A program made the translations under genes and the position numbers. Below, piece after piece: positions 21,114-32,500 of a stretch of DNA of 64,000 nucleotides. The notes beneath the pieces are model-generated. The model had not been told where the DNA came from. It did not search any database and was given only the letters and a program-made list of their open reading frames with translations. The DNA is from Haliotis asinina (Eukaryota; Mollusca; Gastropoda; Lepetellida; Haliotidae): the NCBI RefSeq assembly GCF_037392515.1, contig NC_090283.1:25064249-25128248 (forward strand), read 5' to 3'. Numbering within the stretch: position 1 is the first letter of the stretch; each line of letters begins with the position of its first letter.

Positions 21114-23750
21114 CAATTGCCGTAGTTCACTGTGCATGTTATTCGTCTTCGCCAAAACACTTGAGTGGTATGGTATGTACGGTACCCTGTGCCCGTTCTA
21201 TGGTTTACATGGCAACGACACAAATGACGTCATGACATAACACGATGACGTCATCATTGCAGCGAAGAATGTTACGCCGTCAAGACTGTACAGTGTTTAC
21301 AGTGTACATTTGTCGTAATTCAATTTCTGATCGTAATTCAATTTCAGGCGGTTGTTACATGTGCAGGTATGTCAGTGCTTTTTAAGTATAAGTTTGTTGA
21401 GCCCGAAATTTCATATGCGTGAAATCTCAAGGTACTTTTATCTTTATTTCTCTCCCCAAGCTGTATCAGTAGTGATTATTTCGAATCTGAAGTACAACGT
21501 GTGCGAGCAATACGCAGTCCTGTAGGCAACTTTCAAGCGTTGGGATAGCGATGAAAGTTAAAACGGGCGGGTTAGTATATATTCACACCACCCACCCCTT
21601 CCTTCTGCAAACTACTACGAACATTTAGTCCAAATGATGGGTTTAATCATCAGCGTGACTGTTGCGTCTTTTCGCAAGTCAGTAATATTTATAGGGTCGC
21701 GAAACTGTGGCCTGTACATTTTAGACAAACCAGTTTTTACATTCCTGATACATGGTAATTTGCCAGTCGAACAATTGTTAAAACATCATATTATTATCCA
21801 GAGAGTTACGTACTTTAAAAGGACCAATTTACGTACGTGTCTGTGTGGAAGTGGAGATTGTCTGTAATTTTCATCTGTTATATAGCCTTCGATACGATTA
21901 TCTTAAAAGCAATAGTCACTAGTGCCCCATCCCCACCAACCTTGCCCCGACCCCATGTCTGAACCTTTACATTATTTGCATACAATACAATATTATATCA
22001 CTATATTAAGTAAACTATCGAAGTTTCTATGTTTCGTCGCTCAGTGTACTTTGCATTGAAACTGGAAAAGTACCTGTCCTGGTAGTACAGGTTTGGGTTA
22101 ATGTACGAGCACAGAAACCCATTAAGCTATGTAGGTAAAACATAGACCTACAAATAAAGCTAGTCTATACTTATGACCTATGTTTGACCTTTCTAGTGGG
22201 TTCCTGGGCGAACGTGGCACTCACCGTTTGCCAACATCGGTGTCAATATTGATCAATGCGTCGTACAATCCACCTTATCCAACCTAAACGTGATTAAATA
22301 ACTACCACCTTCTATAAAGACAACAAAGATGATAACGTCGTTTCCACAAAATGGGTATTTCAGAGGGTAAGAATTCCGCCTATGGCCCCTAAACTCCCAA
22401 CAAAAACAAATCACTAACTGACATGCATACCTCACCCTAAATATACATTAAAAAACTAGAGAGGTCTAAAAAACAATCAATGAACTTATTTTGAACAGTG
22501 TTGGTATACTGGTTTTTTTTAACCATTTCGGTGAAAGCTAGTGACTAGTACAACTAGCTGAAAATGTAAATAATACTAGTAAATAAGTACGTACCTCTTT
22601 ACGTCTTTGACTCAATCAGCGGCGAATTGCAACTACTTGTATCTTCCGTATACTGCGTATCCAGGACTCATAGAGTGGAATAAATGTGTCCATTACACGC
22701 GAGTCCACAGCACTTTATTATTCCGTGTCCATCCACACAGATCAGATATGACATGCTGGCTCGCGCAGACGACAGGACACCGAACTGTCTCCGTGCCCTG
22801 TCTTATCAGTAGGTGAACAGTCCCAACTAGTCTCGAACAACTCCTGAACCATATCAGTTTCCTTCCTCTCGCCCTTTCATTGGGCCAAACGACGCAAACG
22901 CAGCATTTTCCAAATCTGATTATGTTTCTCCAGTCGGCTTGACCCCTTCTTTCCGGTCAACCATGATGACCTATTTCCCAAAGGGAGATAATTTGTCCTA
23001 TTTGTTTTTCACACGGACACCAGGTGCTAGCCAAAACCTGTGCCCATGCAAAAGATTCCCTTAAAAATTATATTATTAAACGGGATTTAAAACCCGAATT
23101 ACCACAACCATCCCGTGCAATCAACTTTTGCAATTGCAAATACAAATGTGATGAAATAATATGATTTTGTGCCACTTTCACCAATATCACAAAACAGATT
23201 GCATACAAAAAAATGACATAATTCCAAGGTTTGAAACTCCCAAAAATTTCAGTAAAACCACAGGTTAGTTAGATTTAAAATTTAAAAGTAATACCAATTT
23301 GCTAAGAATCCATCTAATTAAATTAAAACGTGTAAAATAATAATGCTATAAACTTTAACCCAACTGTCGTCCTGGTGAACTTGAGAATCTGGCAGTCCGT
23401 GCTGAAAATAACTCTTCCTTGGTGATCAGCCAGGCAGGTATTCACTACTCTGTATATGAATTCCCAACAAAAGGCATTGGAATCTTTAAAATACTTTGAA
23501 GCAGGTTCTAATTGTATTACAACACTTCTATTAATCACAAGCACACTGGGGAAGCGAGTTTATATCAACCGTAGACTTTTGTTCAATCCATTTCACATAT
23601 TTTCTTAAACATTTATGAGAATACGGTAGAATGGAACAAACTGTCTGATTAAGAACCAAAGCAAATTCTCAAGAATAAATTAATCCATGGTTTCAATGAT
23701 TCTTCAAGCTTACAATATTGAAATACCATTTATTGATGCAAAATATATTT
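21114..23750. other. Stretch without recognised gene
   Basis: AT-rich with short frames only. A non-coding first exon of the TRIM-type gene could lie here, but I cannot place it. A TTTATT (AATAAA on the minus strand) at about 22713 has no assignable gene. Confidence 0.45.
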
Positions 23751-23751
23751 T

Positions 23752-24038
23752 TTTAACGAAACATTCATAATTTATGGCTGGGGTATGATGAAGATTTTGA
23801 AAGGGTTCACTCATTTTGTTCTGAGGAGGTTTTTGGGCCATCAATTTAGTACATATGCACTGGGGGGAGGGGGTCAGTAATTTTGTACATGACCATGAAG
23901 TTGGGGAGGGGAGGGGAGGGTAGGGGGCACTTACTTTATACATCAATTTTAGGGATGTTTTCATTCACATTGTACATGCTCTTCCAAAAAATCATCATCC
24001 CCGAGCCATAAATTATGAATGATCCCTAAGAACTTCAT
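23752..24038. repeat. Fold-back MITE with about 30-bp inverted ends
   Basis: CATTCATAATTTATGGCTGG near 23762 is inverted as CCGAGCCATAAATTATGAAT near 24001. The interior has repeated GGGGGAGGGGGTCAGTAATT-like, G-rich words next to ATTTTGTACAT. No coding capacity. Confidence 0.6.
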
Positions 24039-24235
24039 GCATAGCCATGTGTTTTTAAATCAGTGTTACAGTATAAAAAGAGCAACTTCACAGACTACTT
24101 ATACCATCATGAACACCCCACAGTTTATTCCACTTGGTATCAGCCAGTCAGGTAGCAGTCATCCTTGATCAGTTCTATTGATTGTCTTTACCTCATCTAT
24201 GATAAATGGCAGGTGAATATGGTTTCACATCTCTT

Positions 24236-24470
24236 TTTCAACCATATTCCAGCAACATCATGTTGGGGGACACCAGAAATGGGCTTGGTGGATTGCACTT
24301 GTGTGGTACCTGTGACTAGTGAACGCTTTGACCATTTGGCTACTCCTCTGCCCCGTGCCTAGGTTAGGAGCATCAAGCCAGAAATGGGCTTCACACATTG
24401 TTTCCATGTGGAGAATCAAACCCTTGCCTTCAGCTTCACGAGAGAATGCTTTAACCACTTGCCTATCCCA
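24236..24470 (-). repeat. Two SINE-B fragments in a row
   Basis: 24236-24354 and 24371-24470 each carry family B words (GGACACCAGAAATGGGCTT; GCCAGAAATGGGCTTCACAC; GAATCAAACCCTTGCCTTCA) ending in a tRNA-like head. The first is strongly diverged. Confidence 0.75.
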
Positions 24471-25052
24471 TGATAATGAGTTTGGTTCACATGGCAACAT
24501 TTTTTGCCCGCAGTGTGCCAGGTATTGTTTGGTCTGGACTTGTCTCACCATGTGTCGTCAACATTCCATTAAGGACCACTTTTCGTTTCTCTAATCCTGA
24601 CTTGCCTGGGCCTCCATCAATAAGTTAATGATTGAGTATTGCTGACTGCTGTGTTGAAAAACAAATTCTGAAGATGCCTGTTTGAAACATTTGAGTGAGA
24701 CACTCAGCCAATACAAGACATGTAAATCCTAGATTACCAGAGCAACATGCCATGGTTGTGGTAAGACTAATTGTCATAGGCAGTTCAATAAAATGAGTGA
24801 CATGTCTAATATAGCACCCCATAGTCGCCCAGTTGGCTCTAAGAAGCATATTTCTGACTTTTTGACAGTACTGTGAGTTCAAGCATTCACTCAGCACACA
24901 GGACATATCTAAACATAACAGGGTAACACTGTTTTATGTTCATAAGCAATTATGTTGTCTATCTGTATATATCATGACAGCTTGTCTATAAGGAAAGTTT
25001 TAATAAAGCAAATTATAGTTTTCACACTGGCAGTACCATCAATGAATTGTAG

Positions 25053-25213
25053 TAAGTGAGTTTGGTTTGAAGCCACTTTCAGTAATATTCCAGCAATATC
25101 ACAGTGGGGACACCAGAAATGGGCTTCAAACACTGTACCTATGTGGAGAATTGAACCCAGGTCTTTGGTGTGGCGAGTCAACACTGTTACCACTAGGCCA
25201 CCCAACCACCCCT
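25053..25213 (-). repeat. SINE-B copy just before the TRIM coding exon
   Basis: A full copy from AGTGAGTTTGGTTTGAAGCC to GGCCACCCAACCACCCC. AATG(A/G)ATTGTA flanks it (about 25041 and 25215). It ends about 100 bp before the splice acceptor at 25317, inside the inferred upstream intron. Confidence 0.9.
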
Positions 25214-25326
25214 AAATGGATTGTAAAACTACTGAACAGTCATACAACAGTATTCACATTATGAAAGGATGAATATTCTGGCCTGTTTGAAACAAGTGAT
25301 TTCATATTTTGTTTCAGAACACAGCA

Positions 25327-28300
25327 ATGACCTCGGCGGAAAAACCAAGCAGTTCTCCCATCAACATAGCAAGAGAGGATCTAATATGTCCTCTCTGCAG
25401 GCTGGAATTCCTTGAACCCAAAATGCTCCCATGTTGTCACACGTTTTGCCGCATGTGCATTGCCACAGAGTGTGCTGTGCTGCGCACTGACCACTATGTT
25501 TTTTGGTGTCCTATCTGCTACAGTGAAAGCGAGACCTATGACATTACAGGATTTACTCTTTCACCTAACATATACATCACTGGGCTCCAAGAGGTGAAAG
25601 CCTGTCGCAAGGTTGACAAGGAATACTGTCTGGTTTGCTCTGTGAAAAGAAAGAAATCATCAGCATCATATAAATGTCTTGACTGTGGTGACAAGCTTTG
25701 CCAAGCTTGCAGTAAGGGACACAACTCCTCAACAACCACCTCCAATCATTTCCTTGCTTGTTTATCTGATTTAGCGAAAGGTCGCCATGATATGCAGATT
25801 ATGAGCAGGCAGAGGATTGTTTGTGTAATTCACAGAGACAATTACAAATTTTATTGCGCTACATGTTCAGTTCTAATCTGTGAACGCTGTGTCCTTGATG
25901 AACACAGAACACACCTTCATAAATCAATAGAAGAGGCTGTCAAAGAAAGGAAAACTGCTTTGGAAAAAGTGGTACCCAAGAACTTCTCAGTCAGCCAAAT
26001 TAAGAAAAGATTGCGCAACTTAGAAAAAGAAGAAAAGCAATTTAGCAAGAAACTGACAGAAGAAACAACAGCTTATGTACAGCAGGTTCACACAGAAAGC
26101 AAACAGATGCAGAAAAAGGGCCGTAGTTTCTTTCAAAATGAGCGTGCTGTCCTTAATAATCACCTAAGCAGTTTGTCCACAGGTATTTTTGGAATGTACA
26201 ATAAGGTGATGGAGTGTGGGGGACTGCAGCTGCTTGTTATGGGAGATGCTTTAGAGGTAGGCATGAAGTCTCTGCCAAATGATGTTGTAAACAACCCTTT
26301 ACTTTACCACAAGAAACTCAGGATCAATATTGCAGGGTATTCTCCAGGATCAGATGTGTTATCGTGTACAGAAGAACTGGCTGATGAAGATGAGGCAGAT
26401 GAAGCCTTATCCAGGGCTGGTCGGAATGGAGTGTACTCATTCATAGCTCCGAAAATCAGTAACATGACTGGAAGTGTTGCCTTTCTGTCAAAGACTGATT
26501 CAACAAAAGCTGTTAAACAAGCTGAAGGTAGACAAATTACATGTGTTGACAGTAAGACTAATGATGAAGAAACTGACATGACTGGAGATGTTATAGTTTC
26601 TGATCCGGACAATAGCATCATGGTTGACAGGGCCATTGACATGATTGATGCCATGATTGAAGATTCAGACAATGGCATGGCCAAAGATGCAGAAGATGAC
26701 AAGGATACAGACCTTGCCAAGGCCACAGTGAATATGAGACCTGAAAGGACAAGTGACATGCATACAAACACAGCAGTGGAGGTCATGGCCGAAGACAAGG
26801 ATAATGTTGATGTGAAGGGTAGAGATACAGTCGATATCATACACGAAGATGTGGTGAAAAAAGAGGAGGATGTTGCTGCCAGAGTCTCAGTGGATGTCAG
26901 GTTTAAAGGCAAGGTCCACAGGACTGATGCTGATGTCAAGTGTAAAGATGCAGTTGTCCCCAGGGAGGACATGGTCAAAAATACTGATAAGGATATTGCT
27001 ACACTCTCTGAGGCACATTCAGACATTGATGGAGAGGAGGAGGATTGTATGACACATAAAAGTATCCCAGAGACTAACCAAGCCTCTGCAGCCCAGTCTT
27101 CAAATACTATCACAGACAGCTTATCAAAACTTGACATTAAGAAGGTTTCACCTTTGCATAAAACCAGCATGAGACCATTTGTTGGGAAAAATATTGATAC
27201 TCTTGCAGAAAATACATGTTTACCTGACGACACAGAGAAGAAGGGTTTGACTACTAAAGGTTCAGTAGGAGACACAGAATTGGACTATTCTGAAGTGGAT
27301 TTGGTTCTTAATGAAGAAGAAAGTAAGAAAGTCTTCCGACATAAGGAAGGCATGACATTTGATAATTTTAACAACATGAAACCCAGTGAAACAAAGAAAG
27401 ATGAAGGCGGCTGCCCTTATTATGAAGTAGAAACTGCATCCATGGTAACCGGTGAATGGAGTTCAAGCCAAACGTCTTGTTGCAGTACTGATGGTGAGAA
27501 TGGTGAGAAAACGATCTCACTGACAGAGCAAAGGACAGCACAGACAAATACAAGATGTAGACCGATGATTAAAACCTTGATATACATGCATCACTTCTTC
27601 ACACGACTGCACAGCGACTGGAACATTCCCAACATCACCTGCATGGTGTTTGGCAGGGATGACAGCATCTACTTCATTGATGAAAACAACTACAAAATTG
27701 AGATGGTGAACAAATTCGGGGATTTTCTGGCAGGTGCAAGAAAAACTGAAACAACATTTTTCAACTATATGACATCGTATTACAAAGGGTTTGCTGCAGT
27801 GCATGGAAATGTTCTTCTATACTACAACCATGATATGGTTGTCACCCAAACAACCAGTCTGTCTAAAGACAGAACCCCCATAACATCATTTCCGGTTGTC
27901 TCAAATTTTCAAGATGGGATACTCATTGGAAACTTGCCTAAAAATGAGATGAAACTTTTCAATATCTATGGAAGCTTGAAGCGATGTTGGACGAGTAAGG
28001 TGCCTGGTCCATTAATGTCCTTGAAGTATGTTCATGGTGACAAGGTCATCATGGCCACTTGGGCTAATGATGGAGCAGTGTACATTGAATCGGAATCACA
28101 GGGTATTGTGTTGGAGATATATAGACAGTTCTCCTCTAGAGACCATGTGATAGGTTGGCACCCCTGGGATGCCTCTGTAACAGTGGACGGACGTGTCATT
28201 GTGTCAGATAGTCTACAGAATGAGATATCCATCTTTGATCAGGAGGGTAATTTGTTGTATACCAAAAACACTGCAGAACGTCATCATCTGGAGCCGAGAT

Positions 28301-28377
28301 GTCTTCTGGTTGACAAAAATAACAGAGTGTTTGTATCTGGGAAACATGGGACAGTCTTTCAGTATGGCTTTGTTTAA
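25327..28377 (+). CDS. RING/B-box (TRIM-type) protein with acidic insert and NHL-like C-terminus
   Basis: One coding exon encodes 1016 aa. The start ATG at 25327 lies 9 bp after a good acceptor (TTTTGTTTCAG, ending 25317), so at least one upstream non-coding exon is expected. RING (residues 21-64): C21, C24, C36, H38, C41, C44, C61, C64. B-box 1 is at about 105-150 (CLVC...CLDCGDKLCQAC) and B-box 2 at about 163-205 (CVIH, FYCATCSVLICERC, H..H). A coiled coil spans about 205-290. Residues about 350-740 are acidic, low-complexity and Asp/Lys/Met/Val-rich, with loose DMxxD/DVxxKD repeats. Residues about 745-1016 resemble an NHL/beta-propeller of TRIM2/3/56-type proteins (TVDGRVIVSDSLQNEISIFD, LVDKNNRVFVSG). 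Likely an E3 ubiquitin ligase; the substrate is unknown. Confidence 0.9.
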   Translation: MTSAEKPSSSPINIAREDLICPLCRLEFLEPKMLPCCHTFCRMCIATECAVLRTDHYVFWCPICYSESETYDITGFTLSPNIYITGLQEVKACRKVDKEYCLVCSVKRKKSSASYKCLDCGDKLCQACSKGHNSSTTTSNHFLACLSDLAKGRHDMQIMSRQRIVCVIHRDNYKFYCATCSVLICERCVLDEHRTHLHKSIEEAVKERKTALEKVVPKNFSVSQIKKRLRNLEKEEKQFSKKLTEETTAYVQQVHTESKQMQKKGRSFFQNERAVLNNHLSSLSTGIFGMYNKVMECGGLQLLVMGDALEVGMKSLPNDVVNNPLLYHKKLRINIAGYSPGSDVLSCTEELADEDEADEALSRAGRNGVYSFIAPKISNMTGSVAFLSKTDSTKAVKQAEGRQITCVDSKTNDEETDMTGDVIVSDPDNSIMVDRAIDMIDAMIEDSDNGMAKDAEDDKDTDLAKATVNMRPERTSDMHTNTAVEVMAEDKDNVDVKGRDTVDIIHEDVVKKEEDVAARVSVDVRFKGKVHRTDADVKCKDAVVPREDMVKNTDKDIATLSEAHSDIDGEEEDCMTHKSIPETNQASAAQSSNTITDSLSKLDIKKVSPLHKTSMRPFVGKNIDTLAENTCLPDDTEKKGLTTKGSVGDTELDYSEVDLVLNEEESKKVFRHKEGMTFDNFNNMKPSETKKDEGGCPYYEVETASMVTGEWSSSQTSCCSTDGENGEKTISLTEQRTAQTNTRCRPMIKTLIYMHHFFTRLHSDWNIPNITCMVFGRDDSIYFIDENNYKIEMVNKFGDFLAGARKTETTFFNYMTSYYKGFAAVHGNVLLYYNHDMVVTQTTSLSKDRTPITSFPVVSNFQDGILIGNLPKNEMKLFNIYGSLKRCWTSKVPGPLMSLKYVHGDKVIMATWANDGAVYIESESQGIVLEIYRQFSSRDHVIGWHPWDASVTVDGRVIVSDSLQNEISIFDQEGNLLYTKNTAERHHLEPRCLLVDKNNRVFVSGKHGTVFQYGFV

Positions 28378-29040
28378 ACTACATTCACTTACTTCAGGAT
28401 CTGTAAATCCACTTAACATTATTAGTATCAAAATAGAAGAAATGCTGAATAAATTATGCCAAAAGTTGTCATCATGACAAAGGAAGACTCTCAAGAGAAA
28501 AGGGGTTCCTTAACAAAAAGAAATCTTTCCTGAAAAACAAAGTTAATCCACAGTGAGTTTCATTGTGGTCAAACAGCAGCTGAGGTATTTAGAAGTTTGT
28601 GGAATAAAAACATGTCCAAGTAAGATATTTTTGTCCACAAGAGAACAACAGAGACTAAATTTCAAGTTTTGAGTAAAGTTTCACTAAAAGAAGACAACAT
28701 TTGGCTTACTTTTTCTGAATCATGCAGATCCCCTTTCCTACAAAATCATTCCTTCCCATATGCAAAGTGAAAAATGTCATCTAAAGTTTTGTATTCATGA
28801 ATATTATATGGGTACTTATATTGTGCTACGGTCCATTCCACATGAATGCTCTAAGTGCTTCATTCAATCTCCTCCATCCAGTTGAACATTTTGGTAAAAC
28901 AAACCTCTTGGGTTCAAAAACTAACCTTTCTTCAAACACCTTGCTATTGATCCAATGAAGAATGACTGAATGTCTCAAGTCTATAAACACTGCATCCCTT
29001 CAATGATCAGTCTTTCAGACATGTTTTAGTTTAAGTACTT

Positions 29041-29142
29041 GGGTCCTAATCCACAAAGTGTTTGTAGTGCTTCGACACTGGATAGCCTATGATAAACTTA
29101 CGACAGGTCGTAAGGTTATGAATGCTTTCAGGATTGTGTCCC
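29041..29142. repeat. Palindromic MITE in the TRIM 3' UTR
   Basis: GGGTCCTAATCCACAAAGTG and TTTCAGGATTGTGTCCCTGG form the arms, with TTACGACAGGTCGTAAGG as an inner palindrome. Confidence 0.5.
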
Positions 29143-29235
29143 TGGTTTCTAGAACAGATAGGATGGTGGTTAAAATTTTAACACTGAAACTCTTGACGAT
29201 TATTTGTCTTCTGACAGTATCTGTAGATTTGTAAA

Positions 29236-29241
29236 AATAAA
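29236..29241 (+). terminator. Poly(A) signal of the TRIM-type gene
   Basis: AATAAA about 860 bp after the stop codon; an earlier AATAAA is at 28448-28453. The 3' UTR (28378 to about 29260) holds no gene but includes a palindromic element at 29041-29142. Confidence 0.5.
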
Positions 29242-29360
29242 AAAATTTGAATCCTTTTCTATTACTGTAAGATGATTATCACCTATCTTTGGTCCTTCAC
29301 TACTGAAATCTGTATGGGAATATTTATCAAAAAACATAACAAGAAGTAATCTGATAGTAA

Positions 29361-29366
29361 TTTATT
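29361..29366 (-). terminator. Poly(A) signal of the nitrobindin gene
   Basis: TTTATT on the plus strand is AATAAA on the minus strand, 145 bp after the nitrobindin stop codon. It lies about 120 bp from the TRIM signal, so the two genes converge. Confidence 0.6.
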
Positions 29367-29510
29367 AAGTGTAAAAAACATCAAAAGATAAAAAAATACA
29401 TAAAATCAGCAACCAGTGCCATTTTTAGTACATAGTACATGTTGATCTGTGTACATTCTGTATAACAAACATAAACTAAAGCAAAAACATGTGTGTGAAC
29501 AAAAGAAAAA

Positions 29511-32500
29511 TTAAATCTTCTTGTACTTTATACGTAGGTGCTCTGTCATATCTGTGTTCTCAGTTTTCATGGAAACAACTTGTTCAAGGATGTCACCAGA
29601 TCTTTGGAATTCTCTCATTATCTGAAAAGATTTCACACTGTATGTAGAGTCAAACACACAGTACCTATTGAAAACACTGAAGGCTTTCTGTTGGGTCAGG
29701 AGGCTCTGGTTGGTAACAGCAGTCAGCTTCATAAAAGACCAGGGCCTAGATTTTCAAAGCTCTCTTAGCGCCAAGATAGTCGTAAGTGTCATACATTAAC
29801 ATTATTTTACAACAATCTTAGCGCTAAGAGAGATTAGAACGGGGCCCTGCTTTGTGTAGTGATAAACTGACTGCAGATTGTGTCATCTCAAAATATCCTT
29901 TTGGAAACAAATCACAGTACATTCACTACGTACATAAAACACTAGTCTGTCATAAAAGCCCTGTATATATCCAATATAACAAGTGTCAACTCTTGATTTG
30001 TATGTTACAAAAGCTGAAAGAAGTATATAGGTGTGTTCTCATGGTGCAACTTATAGTAACAACTTGTAGGATGCAACAGCTCTAACGTAAGAAATCTCAT
30101 ACAACAGCAGCAGCCGAATTGGAAGTCAAATATCGGACCTGTTCTAATTCCTACTTCAAATCGTTTTTGACCAATGAAATTGCTTGCATCTGTGCAGTGT
30201 ACGAAATAAGGCCCACCTGACCACCTGAGTCAGATTAGATTTGTGACAGATGGTCTAAACTTACAGCTTGGCAGCCTGATGGTCTGGTAAAAATCTTGGT
30301 GCCTGATCTGGTTAAATCCAGTTTGGGCTGGTAAAATTTTGAAGATACCAGCCCTGATGTCTGGCCGGATTCTGTACTAATGCACCTGTCGGAGATATGA
30401 CTAAAAAGAGGTTGGCCTTACCAGAGAGTGAGAGAGTGAGTTCTCATAGCTTTACGCCGCTTTCAGTAATATTCCAGCAATATGACGGCAGGCAGGGGAC
30501 AGCAGAAATGGGCTTCACACATTGCACCCATGTAGGTAATCGAAGTCAGGTCTTTGCACAATGCTTTCACCACTAGGCTACAACCACAGCCCCTCTTATC
30601 AGGGAGAAAACCAATCCACACAGCTTTAAGCTTTCCCTAATTTTTCAGTGACTAATATGTAGACTGATATTAACACTAGCGTCGATGTGTCATACATGAA
30701 AATGTCATCAGATATGAAATGCGATTTAAAAATACACAAATAACAATGTTGTTATGATCTATTTGCTACAACGAGTCGCACCGGGAAAACACATCTTATC
30801 CAATACAAGTCTTTATGGCAAGTATTTATTACTGTCATACAGACAAATACATCAAATACAGCCCATGAAAGTCTGGAATATGAGGCAAGTCTGGATTACC
30901 TGATTGATGTATGAAGACATTCTCTTCCCACAGAGGTTATTCCTGTCATAACTTACTATGTAACCTCTGTTCTAATACGGCCCTTTCATGGTGCAAGTGT
31001 TCAGGATTCATGATTGGTTGCAATCAGATTTAGTTGTGCAATCAGTGACGTATCAAAAGTGATCAATTGCAAAGCCTTGGTAGTTTCAGCATGCTTCAGG
31101 CAAACTGGAACATGTTCCTAAGGATAATGCGTAAATGTTTCATCGAGTGAGACCCCAGTCATGTATTGGCAGATCAATGGCATCTCCATTGCCCTTGTTG
31201 ACAACAGACAAGCTGGATATTAAATTTCTTGTGTGTCACATAAAAAAAAAACATCTTGCCGATTGATTCCTGCACTCTCTGTTTCTGCTTTTCAGTTAAA
31301 CATGCAATGCCGAATTTATCCTTTGCACGTTGATCATGTAACTCCATGGTGGCGGGCATTTTGGATCTAAGTCAATATAACACATCATCGGATGGGATAA
31401 AAAAGGGAGACAATTCAAATAACCTCAGTGGAGAGAGAATGGTAGGAAGAAAGTCTCTGAGCTGCTCCTTATTATACTTAATGAACATAAATTAGGAACT
31501 GGTGTTTTTTTGTAAAATATCCTCACTTAAGAGATTTGACGTCAGTCTATTAAGTGGCCTTCTCATGGCAAACTAAAGTTAGATAACACATGTTGTAAAA
31601 CTCGAGTTTGAGAGTGAGAACATTCCAACAACTCGCCACCAACACCAGCTACAGAGTTGACAAACTGTTGTCGAGAAACAAGATCGGTCTCTGTTCTCAC
31701 CAACTTTTCCATCAAACTTTCAGTGTTATCAAACTTGTGTTGTTCAGAAAAACACAATCACAGTCAACGAAAGTGTCACGTGACCAAATCAATTGAGACA
31801 TGACACTCAAATGACACAAAAGTTTGACAGCATGTGTTTCATGTGTGAAAGCGTGGATATGAAAAGTTATAAAATTTCATCAAACTTTAATTAGCTGTGT
31901 GAAGGCTGCTTTAAAAAATGAAAGTCAGTTCTCAAACATTTACCATTTCTTATTTTCAGCCTGTTAGATTAAAAGCCAAATCTAAGTAACAAATTTGTAA
32001 AGCATGCTAACACATGTCACAAGTTTGTTTTATTTCTGGAAATATTTATGTGATACAACATATGTCATATTTGGGATTTCACTTTCTTAGTAAAGTACAA
32101 ATTCTAGTACTTTTTTCGGTTGAGTCCCATCCGGGATTCGAACCCGCACCCTCAGAGTCAGGCACCCAATCGCCAGCACACAAAGTCAGCCGCCTAGCCC
32201 GCTCAGCCACCACGACTTCCACAAAAATGAAAGTCGGACGACTGGTAGTCTAGACTGCGTACTTTGTGTACCCCTCTGATGAGTGTAAATTGGCACGGCT
32301 CCCACGGCCGAAAGCTATGATTACACGATGCCATTTAGAAAGTGGTCAAATGCAACATATGTCATATTTGGGATTTCACTTTCTTAGTAAAGTACAAATT
32401 CTAGTACTTTTTACATATGTTGCATTTGACCACTTTCTAAATGGCATCGTGTAATCATAGCTTATGTGATGTTTTATCTTTCAAGACACATTTTTATTTT

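Noticed and set aside
22600-22870. Possible LTR-like or transcript 3' end on the minus strand (AATAAA near 22713)
   Set aside because: No paired terminal repeat, primer-binding site or coding part found nearby.
26304-27275. 323-aa minus-strand open frame opposite the TRIM-type gene
   Set aside because: It is the antisense of the acidic repeat region. Its Ser/Thr/Val bias comes from the complement of Asp/Glu/Met codons; no domain, no splice context.
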